This document shows, piece after piece, positions 44,267 to 54,253 of a stretch of DNA of 64,000 nt. How positions within the stretch are numbered: the first letter of the stretch is position 1; each line of letters begins with the position of its first letter. The stretch is taken from the NCBI RefSeq assembly GCF_003346865.1, contig NZ_QDKL01000002.1:868001-932000 (forward strand). Direction: 5' to 3'. The notes under the pieces were generated by a model, which searched no databases, was not told where the DNA came from, and saw only the letters and a list, made by a program, of their open reading frames with translations. The DNA comes from Halobacteriovorax vibrionivorans (GTDB lineage: Bacteria > Bdellovibrionota > Bacteriovoracia > Bacteriovoracales > Bacteriovoracaceae). The translations under genes and the position numbers were made by a program.

Positions 44267-45928
44267 TTAAGCGGCTTTATTATTCTTCGGTGAAGCCTTC
44301 TTTGCTTTTGGCATAAAGTTGATCACTTCGCCTTTTCTTACAAAAGAGGTATTCTCAGTAATTAATGTTTTTAAGTTAGTAATATTACCACCAATATTTA
44401 CTACTGACTGACTTAGATCTGTTGAAGCAGCTTTAAGGTCATGAGCAGATTGACTTGTCTGACTAGCAGAACTCGAAATCTCCTGCATTGCCTTACTCAC
44501 TTCTTCGACTCCAATAAGTTGTTCTTTTGATGCTGATGCTACCTCATTTGAGTTTGCAGCTACTTCATCAAAGTTATTAATAACTTGTCCAAAAACTTTC
44601 TGACACTGGCTACTAATCTCGACACTCTTATTAATTTTATCCTTACTTGCATTTAAAGAATTATTAACCTGACGACTTGAGTCTTCAACAATCTGTGAAA
44701 CTTTCTTTAAACTATCGACGAGAAGCTTTGAAATCTCATCAGCTGATTCACCACTCATTTTTGCAAGGTTACCAACTTCTTCAGCGACAACTGAGAAGCC
44801 CTTACCATTCTCTCCTGCTCTAGCAGCTTCTACTGAAGCATTGAAAGAAAGGAGCTTCGTTTGAAAAACAATATCGTTAATAACTTGCGTTTTAACGTTA
44901 ATCTCTTCAAATACTTTAACAATTTCATTTAGCTCTTCATTACTTTTTTCTACAGTCGTTGCTAATTCAGTCGTACTAGAGTCAACCTCTTTTACACCTT
45001 GAGCGAGATCAGAAAGATAACCAACACCATCATTTACAAGTCCCTGACTCTCTTGAATTAGATGAGCTACTTTATTTGATCCATCTGTATTACTCTTAAT
45101 CATTTGAGATATTTCATGAAGAGAGCTCGATGTTTCTGTAGCTGCAGCAGATAATTGTTCAGAGATTGAACTCAATGCTACAGAACGGCTACTAAATGTT
45201 TTTGAAACTGCATCCAGATTATTTCCTTCAGTTGAAATTGAATCAACAATTCCATTAATACGACTATCAATTTTACGGGCCATAAAGACAGCAATAAAGA
45301 TCGAACCAATAAAGCTGAATATTGAAATAAATGTCATTAGGAAAACTGAACGAGAGTATGTTTTATCAGCCTCTTTAAACTCTGCTGACCCCATACTCAT
45401 AATAAGTTCCTGTAACTTATTTAAGTCTTCACGGGCATTTTCAAAAGATGTATTTAATGTTGTAAGAGAATGCTTTCTTATCTCCGCCTTAGAAATACCT
45501 GCTGGTAAATCCCCATTACCATCGATAGCAAAATGCGCCTTTGCTGCTTTTTCAAAAGAGGCAATATTTTTTTCAAAGCCAGCAGAAATCTCTTTTTCAG
45601 CTTGCGTATTAGCGAACTTTCGATACTTATTAAAGCGATCAACAACTTGTTGTTTATTATCGAAATAATCTTGTGCAAAAGACTTCTTTTGCTCTGCAGT
45701 TAGGCCATCTAATAAAAGTGATCTTTCTGCAACAAGCATCTGCTGAAAATCTCTATCTGCCTGTACTAATGCATCAATACCTGGAAGTCTTTTTGAAAAA
45801 ACTGTATACAGATGTGACTTTACAGAAGTAAGAGATGTATATCCTACGGCCGCAATAATTAATTGAATTAAAAGCATTGTTCCAGACAAAGCAATTAATT
45901 GCTTTTTAATTGTCCATTGTTTCTTCAT
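44267..45928 (-). CDS. methyl-accepting chemotaxis protein (4HB sensor)
   Basis: A 553-residue chemoreceptor. Membrane helices lie at about 10-30 and 195-215, enclosing a four-helix-bundle periplasmic sensor of about 160 residues ([16 protein letters not shown]). A HAMP-like connector and the cytoplasmic coiled coil follow. The CheA/CheW-binding hairpin tip is fully conserved: [20 protein letters not shown] then [17 protein letters not shown]. It ends in a basic Lys/Ala/Asn tail without a CheR-binding pentapeptide. It is the last gene of the che operon. Ligand unknown. Confidence 0.93.
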   Translation of the reverse strand: MKKQWTIKKQLIALSGTMLLIQLIIAAVGYTSLTSVKSHLYTVFSKRLPGIDALVQADRDFQQMLVAERSLLLDGLTAEQKKSFAQDYFDNKQQVVDRFNKYRKFANTQAEKEISAGFEKNIASFEKAAKAHFAIDGNGDLPAGISKAEIRKHSLTTLNTSFENAREDLNKLQELIMSMGSAEFKEADKTYSRSVFLMTFISIFSFIGSIFIAVFMARKIDSRINGIVDSISTEGNNLDAVSKTFSSRSVALSSISEQLSAAATETSSSLHEISQMIKSNTDGSNKVAHLIQESQGLVNDGVGYLSDLAQGVKEVDSSTTELATTVEKSNEELNEIVKVFEEINVKTQVINDIVFQTKLLSFNASVEAARAGENGKGFSVVAEEVGNLAKMSGESADEISKLLVDSLKKVSQIVEDSSRQVNNSLNASKDKINKSVEISSQCQKVFGQVINNFDEVAANSNEVASASKEQLIGVEEVSKAMQEISSSASQTSQSAHDLKAASTDLSQSVVNIGGNITNLKTLITENTSFVRKGEVINFMPKAKKASPKNNKAA

Positions 45929-45950
45929 ACGTCCCCCAAACTCCTCTTCT

Positions 45951-47828
45951 CTATTTTATCTTTGATAAGATCTTGTCGGTTATCTTATCAAGGGCCAATG
46001 ACTCACAGGATGCACCAAGTTCGAATGCTTTTTTCGGCATTCCATAAACAACCGATGTGTCTTCATCTTGTGTAATCGTAAATGATTTATTTTCTTTTAG
46101 TTTTAATAATCCCTTAGCTCCATCTGCTCCCATACCTGTTAATAATGCAGCAGTAACACAATGAGATTTAACTTTTGCTAAGTTTTCAAAAAGGTAATCA
46201 ACACTAGGCTTATGACCTGAATATAGTGGTGTTTCCTCATCTAGCTTGATAGCTAAATTCTTAGTTCCTATTACACCCATATGGATTCCTCCAGGTGCAA
46301 TATAGACGGTATTATTTTTTAATTCCTCTCCATCAACTGCTTCCTTTACGGTAAATGGACATAATTCATTAAGTCTATTTGCAAAAGCAGTAGAAAAAAC
46401 TGGTGGAATATGTTGAACAATTAAAATAGGTGGAAATTGTTTTGGCATAGTAAGTAACAATTGTTTAATTGCCTCTGTTCCACCTGTCGAGGCCCCAATA
46501 GCAATAAGCTGTCCTTCTTGGAAATTGAAAGTACCTTGACCTTGCCAACTTGATAAACGTCCTCTCTTACTTTTTACAATACTACTATAAGCAAGATTAA
46601 TTTTTTCCGTTAAGGCTTTTTTGAAATTGAAGATATCGTCAAAAGAAGGCTTCTTTATATAATCAAAGGCACCATCTTCAAGACACCTCATAACAATATC
46701 ACCATCACTCTTACTTACAGAACTAATTAAAATTGTTTCTACCTTCAGATTACTTGGCAGTCGCTTAATTACCTCGTGACCAGACATTTTAGGCATATTA
46801 ATATCAAGAGTGATAACATCTGGCCTAAGCTCTTTAATCTTATCAAGGCCATCTTGACCATCTACTGCCTCTCCAACAATTTCAAAATCATTATTATCCA
46901 CAAGACATTTCTTAATAAGCTTTCTAACAGTTGCCGAATCATCTACAATCAGAATTCGTTTCTTTGCACTTTTATTAAGTTGAACTGGTGAATTTACATC
47001 AGTATCAGTTCTAAAAAATATGGACTGGCCAATATTTTGGAAACCTTCATATTTTAATAATGTTTCGGATAGGCCAAGAAATAGGTATCCCTTATTAACA
47101 ATACACCTATTAAGACTTTTCATGACCTTGTTAATTTGTGCTTCATTAAAATATATAAAAACATTGCGACAAAGAACAAAGTCAAATTCTTCTTTATATT
47201 CAGGACTATCATCATTTACAAGATTATGTGTCTTAAAACGACAATATTTCTTAAGATCATCACTAACTTTTACAAAGTCAGAAATATCTCCACTTCCTCT
47301 ATACCAATTCCCGGCAAGATACTCTTTTGGTACTTTTTGCAGTTCTTTCCAATAATACACACCCTTTAGAGCATGCTTAATAGATGCTTCGCAAATATCA
47401 GTCCCTAAAATTTCAAATGTAAAACTCGGATCAATTTTTTTAAGATGATACTTTAGCACCATCGCCAGGCTATAGACTTCATCACCTTTACTACAAGCAG
47501 CACACCATATACTAAGCTTCTTGCGACCTTTTGATTTTGCTCTTTCAATTATTTTAGGCAATGATTTAACAATGAAATCAAAATGGCCCTTTTCACGCAT
47601 AAAGAAAGTGTAATGAGTAGTTAGTAGCGATATAAGAGCATTCTTTTCTTGATTGCCTGGTTTTTTGATGAGAGTTAAATATTCATCAACACCATTTAAT
47701 TTTAATTCTACGATTCTCTTATCAATACGAGATTTAATCATGGCGTTGTTTTGCGCTGTAAAATGCGCTCCACTCTCTTTTGCCATAACATCAGCAATCT
47801 CAATATAGCTTTTTGCTAAACTACCCAT
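45951..47828 (-). CDS. CheR-CheB fusion, receptor methyltransferase and methylesterase/deamidase
   Basis: A 625-residue single chain. Residues 1-275 are Che[17 protein letters not shown], then [19 protein letters not shown] (SAM loop), [12 protein letters not shown] and [13 protein letters not shown]. Residues 290-405 are a receiver with ILIVDDS and phosphate-acceptor Asp342. Residues 438-625 are the CheB esterase with Ser447 (GASTGG), His473 (QHIPP) and Asp569 (GMGADG). Both opposing adaptation enzymes are thus tethered with the receiver between them, phosphorylated presumably by CheA to activate CheB. The order CheR-REC-CheB differs from the common CheB-CheR hybrids. The frame is uninterrupted, so this is a true fusion. 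It lies between the two mcp genes. Confidence 0.93.
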   Translation of the reverse strand: MGSLAKSYIEIADVMAKESGAHFTAQNNAMIKSRIDKRIVELKLNGVDEYLTLIKKPGNQEKNALISLLTTHYTFFMREKGHFDFIVKSLPKIIERAKSKGRKKLSIWCAACSKGDEVYSLAMVLKYHLKKIDPSFTFEILGTDICEASIKHALKGVYYWKELQKVPKEYLAGNWYRGSGDISDFVKVSDDLKKYCRFKTHNLVNDDSPEYKEEFDFVLCRNVFIYFNEAQINKVMKSLNRCIVNKGYLFLGLSETLLKYEGFQNIGQSIFFRTDTDVNSPVQLNKSAKKRILIVDDSATVRKLIKKCLVDNNDFEIVGEAVDGQDGLDKIKELRPDVITLDINMPKMSGHEVIKRLPSNLKVETILISSVSKSDGDIVMRCLEDGAFDYIKKPSFDDIFNFKKALTEKINLAYSSIVKSKRGRLSSWQGQGTFNFQEGQLIAIGASTGGTEAIKQLLLTMPKQFPPILIVQHIPPVFSTAFANRLNELCPFTVKEAVDGEELKNNTVYIAPGGIHMGVIGTKNLAIKLDEETPLYSGHKPSVDYLFENLAKVKSHCVTAALLTGMGADGAKGLLKLKENKSFTITQDEDTSVVYGMPKKAFELGASCESLALDKITDKILSKIK

Positions 47829-47854
47829 TATCTCTATCTCTCAACTACTTCTTC

Positions 47855-49951
47855 TTAAACCGCTTTATCAAATCGATCATCATCTTCACTAGGATATTCT
47901 TCACTTGATACTTCCATAACAGGATCATCTGCTGTTTCGGCAATAGCTACTTGTTCATAACTATCTTCTTCAACAACCTCTGGCTCAAAGCTTGGAAAGT
48001 CTTCCTCTGTTTTTACAGAGTGACTTGCTGTTGGCTGATAAGTATCTTCTGGTTCAAAACTAGACGTTCCAATAGAATCAATTAAATCATCCTTTGATAC
48101 TTGGCTTACATGAACTTTGCCTCCAAGTACTTCACTTTCTAGTTCTTCAACAATATTATTTAAGATAGTAGTCTGTTCAGATAAGCTATCTGCAAACCCA
48201 GACGTCTCTTGAGCAATCGTTGAATTAGAATGAGTAACTTCATCTAACTGATTCATTGCTACAGTGATATTATTAATACCTTCTGCTTGTTCTTGAGATG
48301 CTGTAGAGATTTCGGCCATTAACTTAGTAACAGCTTCAACATTACCAACAACCTGGTCAAGAATTCGCCCACAACTTTCAGATACGTCTACACCTCTTTC
48401 AACACTAGATTTTGCATCTTTAATAAGTGATTCAACATTTCGTTGTGTCTCTTCTACAATGGATTGTACTTTCTTAATTGATCCACCAAGTAGATCCTCA
48501 ATCTCAAGTGCAGCGTTTCCACTCATTTGAGCGAGATTACCGACCTCTTCAGCAACAACAGCAAATCCCTTCCCATGTTCACCGGCCCTAGCCGCTTCAA
48601 CAGAGGCATTAAAAGATAATAGCTTTGTTTGGAAAACAATATCGTTAATAACATTTGTTTTCTCTGAAATTTCCTTAATAACGTCAACGATCTTAACGAT
48701 CTCTTCGTTACTACGGCTCATTTCTTTCATGATATCTTCATTATTTCCGTTGATTTGATCAATAGCATTTACCATATCATTTACGGCAAGCTTACCTTCC
48801 TGAGCAACCTTTTGAGACTCATCAGCTTTTTCAGTCGATGTTCTTGCACTCTCAACACTCTTATTTACCATTGCTGAGATTTCATTTAATGTTGCAACAG
48901 TTTCCTGAATAGCACTTGCTTGCTCCGTTACAGAAGACGAAACTTTAGATGAGGCCATCGACATATTAGTACTCGATTTTGCAGTTACTTGTGATGACTC
49001 TCTTAATCTCATACTTAGATCAACAATAGCCTTAATTGATTTAGAGAAGTTATATTGGAAACCAAATGCAAATAGTGCAATAACCCCAAATAAACCTAAA
49101 ACAGTATAAGTGACTTGATTTTCTTTAACCTTAATCCCAGCAACTTTTTCTTCAATTCTCTTATCCACAAGATTTACTACACCATCAATTAAAACAATCA
49201 TCTTACCAGCATATTCTTGTGATAACTTCATATGACGATTTAATTCAAGCTGATTATCATATAATTTTTTTAATGTACTTACATAACCATCTATAGATTT
49301 ATTAAAGTCATCAACAATATATTTCTTATAATTTCTCTTAACTAGCTCATCTTTGATTCTTTGTGACTCGGCCATTGCACGCTTAACATATTTCTCAGTT
49401 CTTCTAAGGAGAAAATCTTTTTCATATCTTCTTAGAGTTAGGAGAGAAACCATAAAGGAATCACCCAAATTATAATTTTTAATATGCTCCTCGATGTTGT
49501 GAGCATAACTTCTAAGCTCTCCTCTTAACCCATCTTTAGAATCACCTTCAATCTTAGTATGCCTAGCAATTTCTTTGAAATTGTCTTTATATGCTAAATA
49601 GGCTTTCTCTATTGATGGCCAGTCAACCTCAGCAGAATAATCAAACTTTGTTTCCTTCATTTTTTTAATCAAATCATCATTATAATTTGAAAACTCATGA
49701 AATTGTTCTGCTGCGAATTCATCTTTAGTGATCACAAACTCTTTTTCATATGAGATTTGTTCAACGATATTCTTTGCCACAATTCGGAATGAATCCTTTT
49801 TCTCAAGGTCCTTATTGATTGTATCGGTAAGGCTGTCAACTAACCCATTAAAAGAGTAGATTGCAATACCTAAACCAATACCAAACATAAGAAAGATCCC
49901 TAAGAAACTAAGAATTGTTTTCTTACTCATTGATAGTTTTGTCTTTGACAT
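47855..49951 (-). CDS. methyl-accepting chemotaxis protein with acidic C-terminal tail
   Basis: A 698-residue chemoreceptor with membrane helices at about 12-32 and 283-303. Its periplasmic region of about 245 residues is helical ([20 protein letters not shown]), similar to HBM/4HB-type sensors. The signalling tip [20 protein letters not shown] and [17 protein letters not shown] is intact. About 85 residues after the helical bundle are acidic and Pro/Ser-rich ([16 protein letters not shown]), an unusual extension. The frame opens at TTG 49963, but GGGGAA immediately follows it, making ATG 49951 the better start. Confidence 0.92.
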   Translation of the reverse strand: MSKTKLSMSKKTILSFLGIFLMFGIGLGIAIYSFNGLVDSLTDTINKDLEKKDSFRIVAKNIVEQISYEKEFVITKDEFAAEQFHEFSNYNDDLIKKMKETKFDYSAEVDWPSIEKAYLAYKDNFKEIARHTKIEGDSKDGLRGELRSYAHNIEEHIKNYNLGDSFMVSLLTLRRYEKDFLLRRTEKYVKRAMAESQRIKDELVKRNYKKYIVDDFNKSIDGYVSTLKKLYDNQLELNRHMKLSQEYAGKMIVLIDGVVNLVDKRIEEKVAGIKVKENQVTYTVLGLFGVIALFAFGFQYNFSKSIKAIVDLSMRLRESSQVTAKSSTNMSMASSKVSSSVTEQASAIQETVATLNEISAMVNKSVESARTSTEKADESQKVAQEGKLAVNDMVNAIDQINGNNEDIMKEMSRSNEEIVKIVDVIKEISEKTNVINDIVFQTKLLSFNASVEAARAGEHGKGFAVVAEEVGNLAQMSGNAALEIEDLLGGSIKKVQSIVEETQRNVESLIKDAKSSVERGVDVSESCGRILDQVVGNVEAVTKLMAEISTASQEQAEGINNITVAMNQLDEVTHSNSTIAQETSGFADSLSEQTTILNNIVEELESEVLGGKVHVSQVSKDDLIDSIGTSSFEPEDTYQPTASHSVKTEEDFPSFEPEVVEEDSYEQVAIAETADDPVMEVSSEEYPSEDDDRFDKAV

Positions 49952-49986
49952 AATTTTCCCCAAAATTTTGTTTTATCTTTTCTCTA

Positions 49987-50460
49987 TTAAGCTGCTTTTT
50001 TTGCTAAGCCAGTTAATTCGTCAATGTTTAGAATTGACTCCAGTTCAACAAGCTGAATAAGAGTATCTGTTTCACTATGTCGATAAACGCGATTTAGACG
50101 ATCTCGTTTCTTCGTTTCAATTGATGCAACTTCTTGAATTTTATCCTCATCAACAGGAAGAACTTTACAAATATTATCCACAACTATTCCAAGGCATAAT
50201 TCTCCAAACTCTACGATAATTACGGCCTCTTCATTTGACTCTGAAGGCTGTACACCAAGTCTTGTACGCATATCAATAATAGAGATAACTTGACCTCTAA
50301 GATTCATAATACCTACATAATACTTTGGACTAAATGGTACACTAGTCGTCTCTGGTAAAGAGATTAACTCTCTAACTTGTAACAGAGGAATTGCGTAGTG
50401 CTCTTCTCCAAGTTTAAATTCTAAGTATCTTTGTGTTACATCTGTCATTTCTTTTTCCAT
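49987..50460 (-). CDS. cheW: chemotaxis coupling protein CheW
   Basis: A 157-residue scaffold protein linking receptors to CheA. It has the CheW fold pattern: YLEFKLGEEHYAIPLLQVRE, GIMNLRGQVISIIDMRTRLG with the conserved NLRG, and CLGIVVDNICKV. GGGGA lies five bases before the ATG. It sits between cheA and the first mcp gene, 25 bases from cheA. Confidence 0.94.
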   Translation of the reverse strand: MEKEMTDVTQRYLEFKLGEEHYAIPLLQVRELISLPETTSVPFSPKYYVGIMNLRGQVISIIDMRTRLGVQPSESNEEAVIIVEFGELCLGIVVDNICKVLPVDEDKIQEVASIETKKRDRLNRVYRHSETDTLIQLVELESILNIDELTGLAKKAA

Positions 50461-50485
50461 AATATCCCCACATCAAATGCTTAAA

Positions 50486-52474
50486 TTAAGCGACGTTTCT
50501 TATTGAACTTTTATTTTTTACTTTTGCGACTTTATCAACCACTAATTCTTTTAGATCTAAGATTAAAGCTGGCTTACCATTACCCAAGATAGAGCTTCCC
50601 ATAAAGCCTTGCGTATTTTTTATGTCATTACCTAAACTTTTAATAACAACTTGTTGTCTTCTTAGAACATCATCTACAATTATAACGAAGTCCATATCTT
50701 CTGTTCTAACAACAAGAGCAATTTCATTCTTATTATCTTCTTGTGGCTTATGTCCTAGTAACTTACTTAATCTGAAGGCAGGCATTACTTGTCCTCTAAG
50801 AACAACACAACCACCAACATTATTTACCTTGCGATAATTTTCTTCTGTTACAGATAAAGTCTCATGGATTAAATTAAGTGGAACGACGTAGTTTTCACTA
50901 CCAACTCTCGTTACCATTCCTTCAATAATTGCCATTGTAAGTGGTAGTTTAATTCTAAAAACAGAACCACTTCCTAATACGGACTTAACTTCAACAGCAC
51001 CAGAGATGTCTTGGATATTTCTTTTAACAACATCCATTCCAACACCACGTCCTGAAATCTCACTTACTGCTTCTTTAGTAGAGAATCCTGGAGCAAAAAT
51101 TAGATTTATGGCATCTTGATCTGCAATTTTATCGGTGCTTTTAATAATACCTTTTTCAATTGCTTTATTTCTGATAACGGCCGGGTCAATTCCCTTTCCA
51201 TCATCATTAACTTCAATCACAAGACTATTACCCTCGTGATATGCTTTAATTTGGATTTCACCTTTTTCAGATTTACCGACAGCAAGGCGATCGTCGCTAG
51301 TTGCTTCAAGCCCGTGGTCAACAGCATTTCTAACGATGTGGACAAGAGGGTCAGAAAGTTGCTCTAAGATATTCTTATCAACTTCAGTGTCCTCTCCAAC
51401 AATATTTAAATTTACTTTTTTTCCAAGGGCCTTTGATGTATCTCTTACAATTCTTTGTAGTTTTGAGAATGTCGTCTTTAATGGAACCATTCTCATCTTC
51501 ATAGAGATATCTTGAATTTCTTTTGTGATTTTTGCTAAGTGGCTCACACTCTTACGTACATGATCATCAATAACTAGATCATCACATTCACTAAGTACTG
51601 TTTGAAGAATAACAAGCTCTCCAACATAGTTATTTAATTTTTCAACTCGGCTAACACCAATTCGAATTGTTTCTTCTGGCTTAGCTGGTTTTTTAGGAGC
51701 TGCAGCAGCCTGTTTTGGCTCTACCTTTTGTTCTGCTTTCTTCTCTTCTTTTTTAGCTGACTCTTCTTTCTTTACAGACTCAATAGGAATAACATTTTCT
51801 TGCGGCTTCACTGCACTAACAGGTGCTATTAAGTCCACTTCTTCACCAGCGGCATCACCATATAAGAGGCGGTCTAGATCGCTGATATCGTCATTACTTG
51901 GACGAGTTGCTAGCGCTTCCTCATCTTCACCATCTTCATCACTAGCAAAAATCTCTTCTAACTCTTCTTCCTCAAGATCATCAGAGTCCTCAGACTCATG
52001 CGAATCATCTTCAGCAACGACTTCCTCGTTAAAGTCTTCAGACTCCTCAGGAAGATTTGATATTTTTAATTCCTCATGCTCAAAGTCAGCACTACCTACG
52101 GATTTGATAAGTTCAATAATTTCATCGGATTCAAAACGGGCCTCAATATCTTCTCTAAGGCCTACGATCATATGATTTAAATGGTCAGAACATTTAAGAA
52201 AGACATCAATTACATCAGCAGAGATTTCCACCTCTCCTTTCTTAACTTTTAAAATCAACTCTTCCATTTCGTGTGTGAACTCTGCCACATCACTAAACTC
52301 AACGGCCCTTGAAGTCCCCTTAAGGTTGTGAGCAAGACGGAAAATCTTATCAACATGATCATCAGGGTTTTCAACACCTGACTCAAGTTCAAGGAAAGAT
52401 TCCTCACAGTCTTCTAGAAGCTGAATTGCCTCTTCAAGGAAATCCATTTTTAATTCTAATTCAAACTCATCCAT
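50486..52474 (-). CDS. cheA: chemotaxis histidine kinase CheA
   Basis: A 662-residue kinase. The HPt domain (about 1-105) has FRLAHNLKGTSRAVEF with phosphorylated His49. A long acidic linker (Glu/Asp/Ser rich, about 130-215) and an Ala/Lys/Pro-rich stretch follow; no CheY-binding P2 domain is obvious. The dimerisation domain, the kinase core (N box HIVRNAVDHGLE, G1 DDGKGID, G2 GRGVGMDVV) and a CheW-like C-terminal domain complete it. It autophosphorylates and passes phosphate to CheY and the CheB receiver. The acidic region in place of P2 is noteworthy. Confidence 0.95.
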   Translation of the reverse strand: MDEFELELKMDFLEEAIQLLEDCEESFLELESGVENPDDHVDKIFRLAHNLKGTSRAVEFSDVAEFTHEMEELILKVKKGEVEISADVIDVFLKCSDHLNHMIVGLREDIEARFESDEIIELIKSVGSADFEHEELKISNLPEESEDFNEEVVAEDDSHESEDSDDLEEEELEEIFASDEDGEDEEALATRPSNDDISDLDRLLYGDAAGEEVDLIAPVSAVKPQENVIPIESVKKEESAKKEEKKAEQKVEPKQAAAAPKKPAKPEETIRIGVSRVEKLNNYVGELVILQTVLSECDDLVIDDHVRKSVSHLAKITKEIQDISMKMRMVPLKTTFSKLQRIVRDTSKALGKKVNLNIVGEDTEVDKNILEQLSDPLVHIVRNAVDHGLEATSDDRLAVGKSEKGEIQIKAYHEGNSLVIEVNDDGKGIDPAVIRNKAIEKGIIKSTDKIADQDAINLIFAPGFSTKEAVSEISGRGVGMDVVKRNIQDISGAVEVKSVLGSGSVFRIKLPLTMAIIEGMVTRVGSENYVVPLNLIHETLSVTEENYRKVNNVGGCVVLRGQVMPAFRLSKLLGHKPQEDNKNEIALVVRTEDMDFVIIVDDVLRRQQVVIKSLGNDIKNTQGFMGSSILGNGKPALILDLKELVVDKVAKVKNKSSIRNVA

Positions 52475-52621
52475 AAATCACATCTCGTTTGGTTTTTATC
52501 TCATCTATTTTTCGGACATATTGAAAAATAAATTAGTGTTTTTGGGCACTTATTAAAACTTTCTGTAAATAATCTTTACTTCTTAAATACTTATCATTTC
52601 ATTTAAAACCTAAGTTATTAA

Positions 52622-53458
52622 CTATTCGTTAACACCTAGGAGAATATAAATATAAAATGAACCCATTTTAGTTGCTAAAGGGATCATTAGTGATTCATAT
52701 TTGTTTAATTCGATCTCATCAAAGTTCTCTCTCAGTAAAACTGACGGTATCGCTCGGTCTATGACAATTCCTTTATTTTGATTTAGTGTGGCCTTGGCCT
52801 GCCCAAGAGTAATATTTGTGAATTCAGCAATAGCGTCCTTCACATCTTCATTAAGTTCCATATACTCTTCACCAAAAATGGCATTATAAATACTAATGAA
52901 TACAGCATCGGGAAAACAAATCAGTAATCTTCCTTCAAACGCCTCATTTTGAATATCAATTGATCCAATTATTCCTATTTCATAACTTTCAAAGTCCTTG
53001 GCCTTAGAGACTTTCCCAGGTAAAACCTTCAAATTTGCCTGAACTCCAAAAGTATCAATAGCTGCTTGAATAAATGGGTTTACAAAGTTTACATCAAGAA
53101 CAATTCTCTTCTTTTTAAGATTAAGTTCTTCTAACTTACTAGTAATTGAGTCTGTAAAATTGAATTTCTGATCAACGAAATCACTCTTTAATTCTCTAAC
53201 TAGCTTTGGCTTTGCATTGATTGTATAAATTAAGATCTTTCTTTCCTGCGCAGAAGAAAATAACCTAAAAATCTCATTATAAATATTTGGTGAGATATAC
53301 TCGACTTTTTTGAAGTCTAGTATAATCAACTTATCCTTTTCATCTTCTAAAATAGCATCAAAGATCATTGCAAGTGACTTAACACAATCCTGATCGATAT
53401 CTCCCGAAAAGACTAATACGGAAAAGTGGTTTTTGGTAATCCTCTCTACCATGCCCAT
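52622..53458 (-). CDS. cheX: STAS-CheX fusion, CheY-P phosphatase
   Basis: A 278-residue protein. Residues 1-105 look like a STAS domain (VLVFSGDIDQDCVKSLAMIF, KLIILDFKKVEYISPNIYNE). Residues about 115-278 are CheX-like, with the phosphatase motif ExxN in AEFTNITLGQAKATL (Glu212, Asn215, Gly219) and an earlier VNPFIQAAIDTFG. CheX dephosphorylates CheY-P. GAGGAG lies eight bases before the ATG. It stands between cheY and cheA, 15 bases from cheY. The STAS part lacks a Ser at the usual phosphorylation site (reading YISPN), so it may serve protein binding. Confidence 0.82.
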   Translation of the reverse strand: MGMVERITKNHFSVLVFSGDIDQDCVKSLAMIFDAILEDEKDKLIILDFKKVEYISPNIYNEIFRLFSSAQERKILIYTINAKPKLVRELKSDFVDQKFNFTDSITSKLEELNLKKKRIVLDVNFVNPFIQAAIDTFGVQANLKVLPGKVSKAKDFESYEIGIIGSIDIQNEAFEGRLLICFPDAVFISIYNAIFGEEYMELNEDVKDAIAEFTNITLGQAKATLNQNKGIVIDRAIPSVLLRENFDEIELNKYESLMIPLATKMGSFYIYILLGVNE

Positions 53459-53473
53459 TACAAGCGCTCCTCG

Positions 53474-53887
53474 TTATCCTTGTGGAAACCTTTTTTTCAG
53501 TGCTAACGACAGTCTCTTTTTAAAAGAATCTGAATCGAATGGTTTGATTACGTATCCATCAACGTCACTTGCGATAGCTTCTTGAATTTGGGCAACATCT
53601 TGCTCGGCCGTAACCATAACAAATGGCATTTCTTTGAAATTCTCACTCCCTCTTATTGTTTTTAACAAATCAAGTCCGGTAGCATTTGGCATACTCCAGT
53701 CAGAGATAATAAATGTGATTTCGTGAGGTCCACCTTTGTTTTCGACAATCTTTTTTAAAGCATCTTTTCCATCAACAGCCTCAACAAACTTGTCAGCACC
53801 TAGATCACGCAACAGCTTCTTAACGATCTTTCTCATTGTGCTCATGTCGTCCACAATTAAGAAAGAGAACTTCTTTAAATCGTACAT
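53474..53887 (-). CDS. cheY: chemotaxis response regulator CheY
   Basis: A 137-residue single-domain receiver. FLIVDDM supplies the acidic pair, Asp63 in IISDWSMP is the phosphate acceptor, Thr93 (MVTAEQ) and Lys115 (YVIKPF) complete the switch. The sequence resembles flagellar-motor CheY proteins. CAGGAGA precedes the ATG. First gene of the che operon, about 120 bases downstream of a near-perfect sigma-28 promoter. Confidence 0.94.
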   Translation of the reverse strand: MYDLKKFSFLIVDDMSTMRKIVKKLLRDLGADKFVEAVDGKDALKKIVENKGGPHEITFIISDWSMPNATGLDLLKTIRGSENFKEMPFVMVTAEQDVAQIQEAIASDVDGYVIKPFDSDSFKKRLSLALKKRFPQG

Positions 53888-54016
53888 TTCTTTATCTCCT
53901 GGGGAATGTATATTTCCTACTATAACACCGTGATATCACTCTAAATATTTGGTACGTTCTTTCCCATAAATATTTATCAATTAGATTCTCACTGAAAACT
54001 TAGTAACTATGATGAC

Positions 54017-54043
54017 TTATCGGAGATATTGAGATTTTTTTTA
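54017..54043 (-). promoter_or_regulatory. sigma-28 (FliA) promoter of the chemotaxis operon
   Basis: On the minus strand TAAA (54043-54040), a spacer of exactly 15 bases and TCCGATAA (54024-54017) match the sigma-28 consensus TAAA-N15-GCCGATAA at 11 of 12 bases. Transcription should begin near 54010, giving cheY a leader of about 120 bases. Confidence 0.8.
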
Positions 54044-54176
54044 TATTGATTTATGTCAATGTTTTACTTTTGCTAACATTTCTATAAATAAATTCCCTTA
54101 CAAACAATGAGACTTATTTTGACTTTATTTTTTGCCACTAGAAACCATGGCCATATAAGTTCAATACGTTACGGCC

Positions 54177-54226
54177 GTTTACACACTATACAGTTATAGA
54201 TAAGGTTTACACACCTACAGTTATAT
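54177..54226 (+). repeat. paired 21-22 bp direct repeats, candidate activator site
   Basis: GTTTACACAC followed by TACAGTTATA occurs at 54177-54198 (with two extra bases TA inside in place of C) and again at 54205-54226, 28 bases apart, close to three helical turns. The pair lies about 30-75 bases upstream of the predicted transcription start of the 54,254 gene. Confidence 0.6.
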
Positions 54227-54238
54227 CAGTTAGTTATG

Positions 54239-54247
54239 TGATACAAC
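54239..54247 (+). promoter_or_regulatory. extended -10 promoter, leaderless gene
   Basis: TG-A-TACAAC at 54239-54247 is an extended -10 element; ATG 54254 follows six bases later without any ribosome site. Confidence 0.5.
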
Positions 54248-54253
54248 CTAAGA

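Larger units (their letters stand above)
53888..54253. other. 366-base divergent control region, cheY operon / 54,254 gene
   Basis: The only non-coding stretch over 300 bases. It holds the sigma-28-type promoter of the che operon (54017-54043, minus strand), two long direct repeats (54177-54226) and the extended -10 promoter of the secreted-protein gene (54239-54247). No ORF or RNA gene is supported. Confidence 0.7.

Noticed and set aside
54108..54200. Short frame of 30 codons in the cheY/54,254 control region
   Set aside because: It runs into the direct repeats and has no ribosome site; more likely chance.
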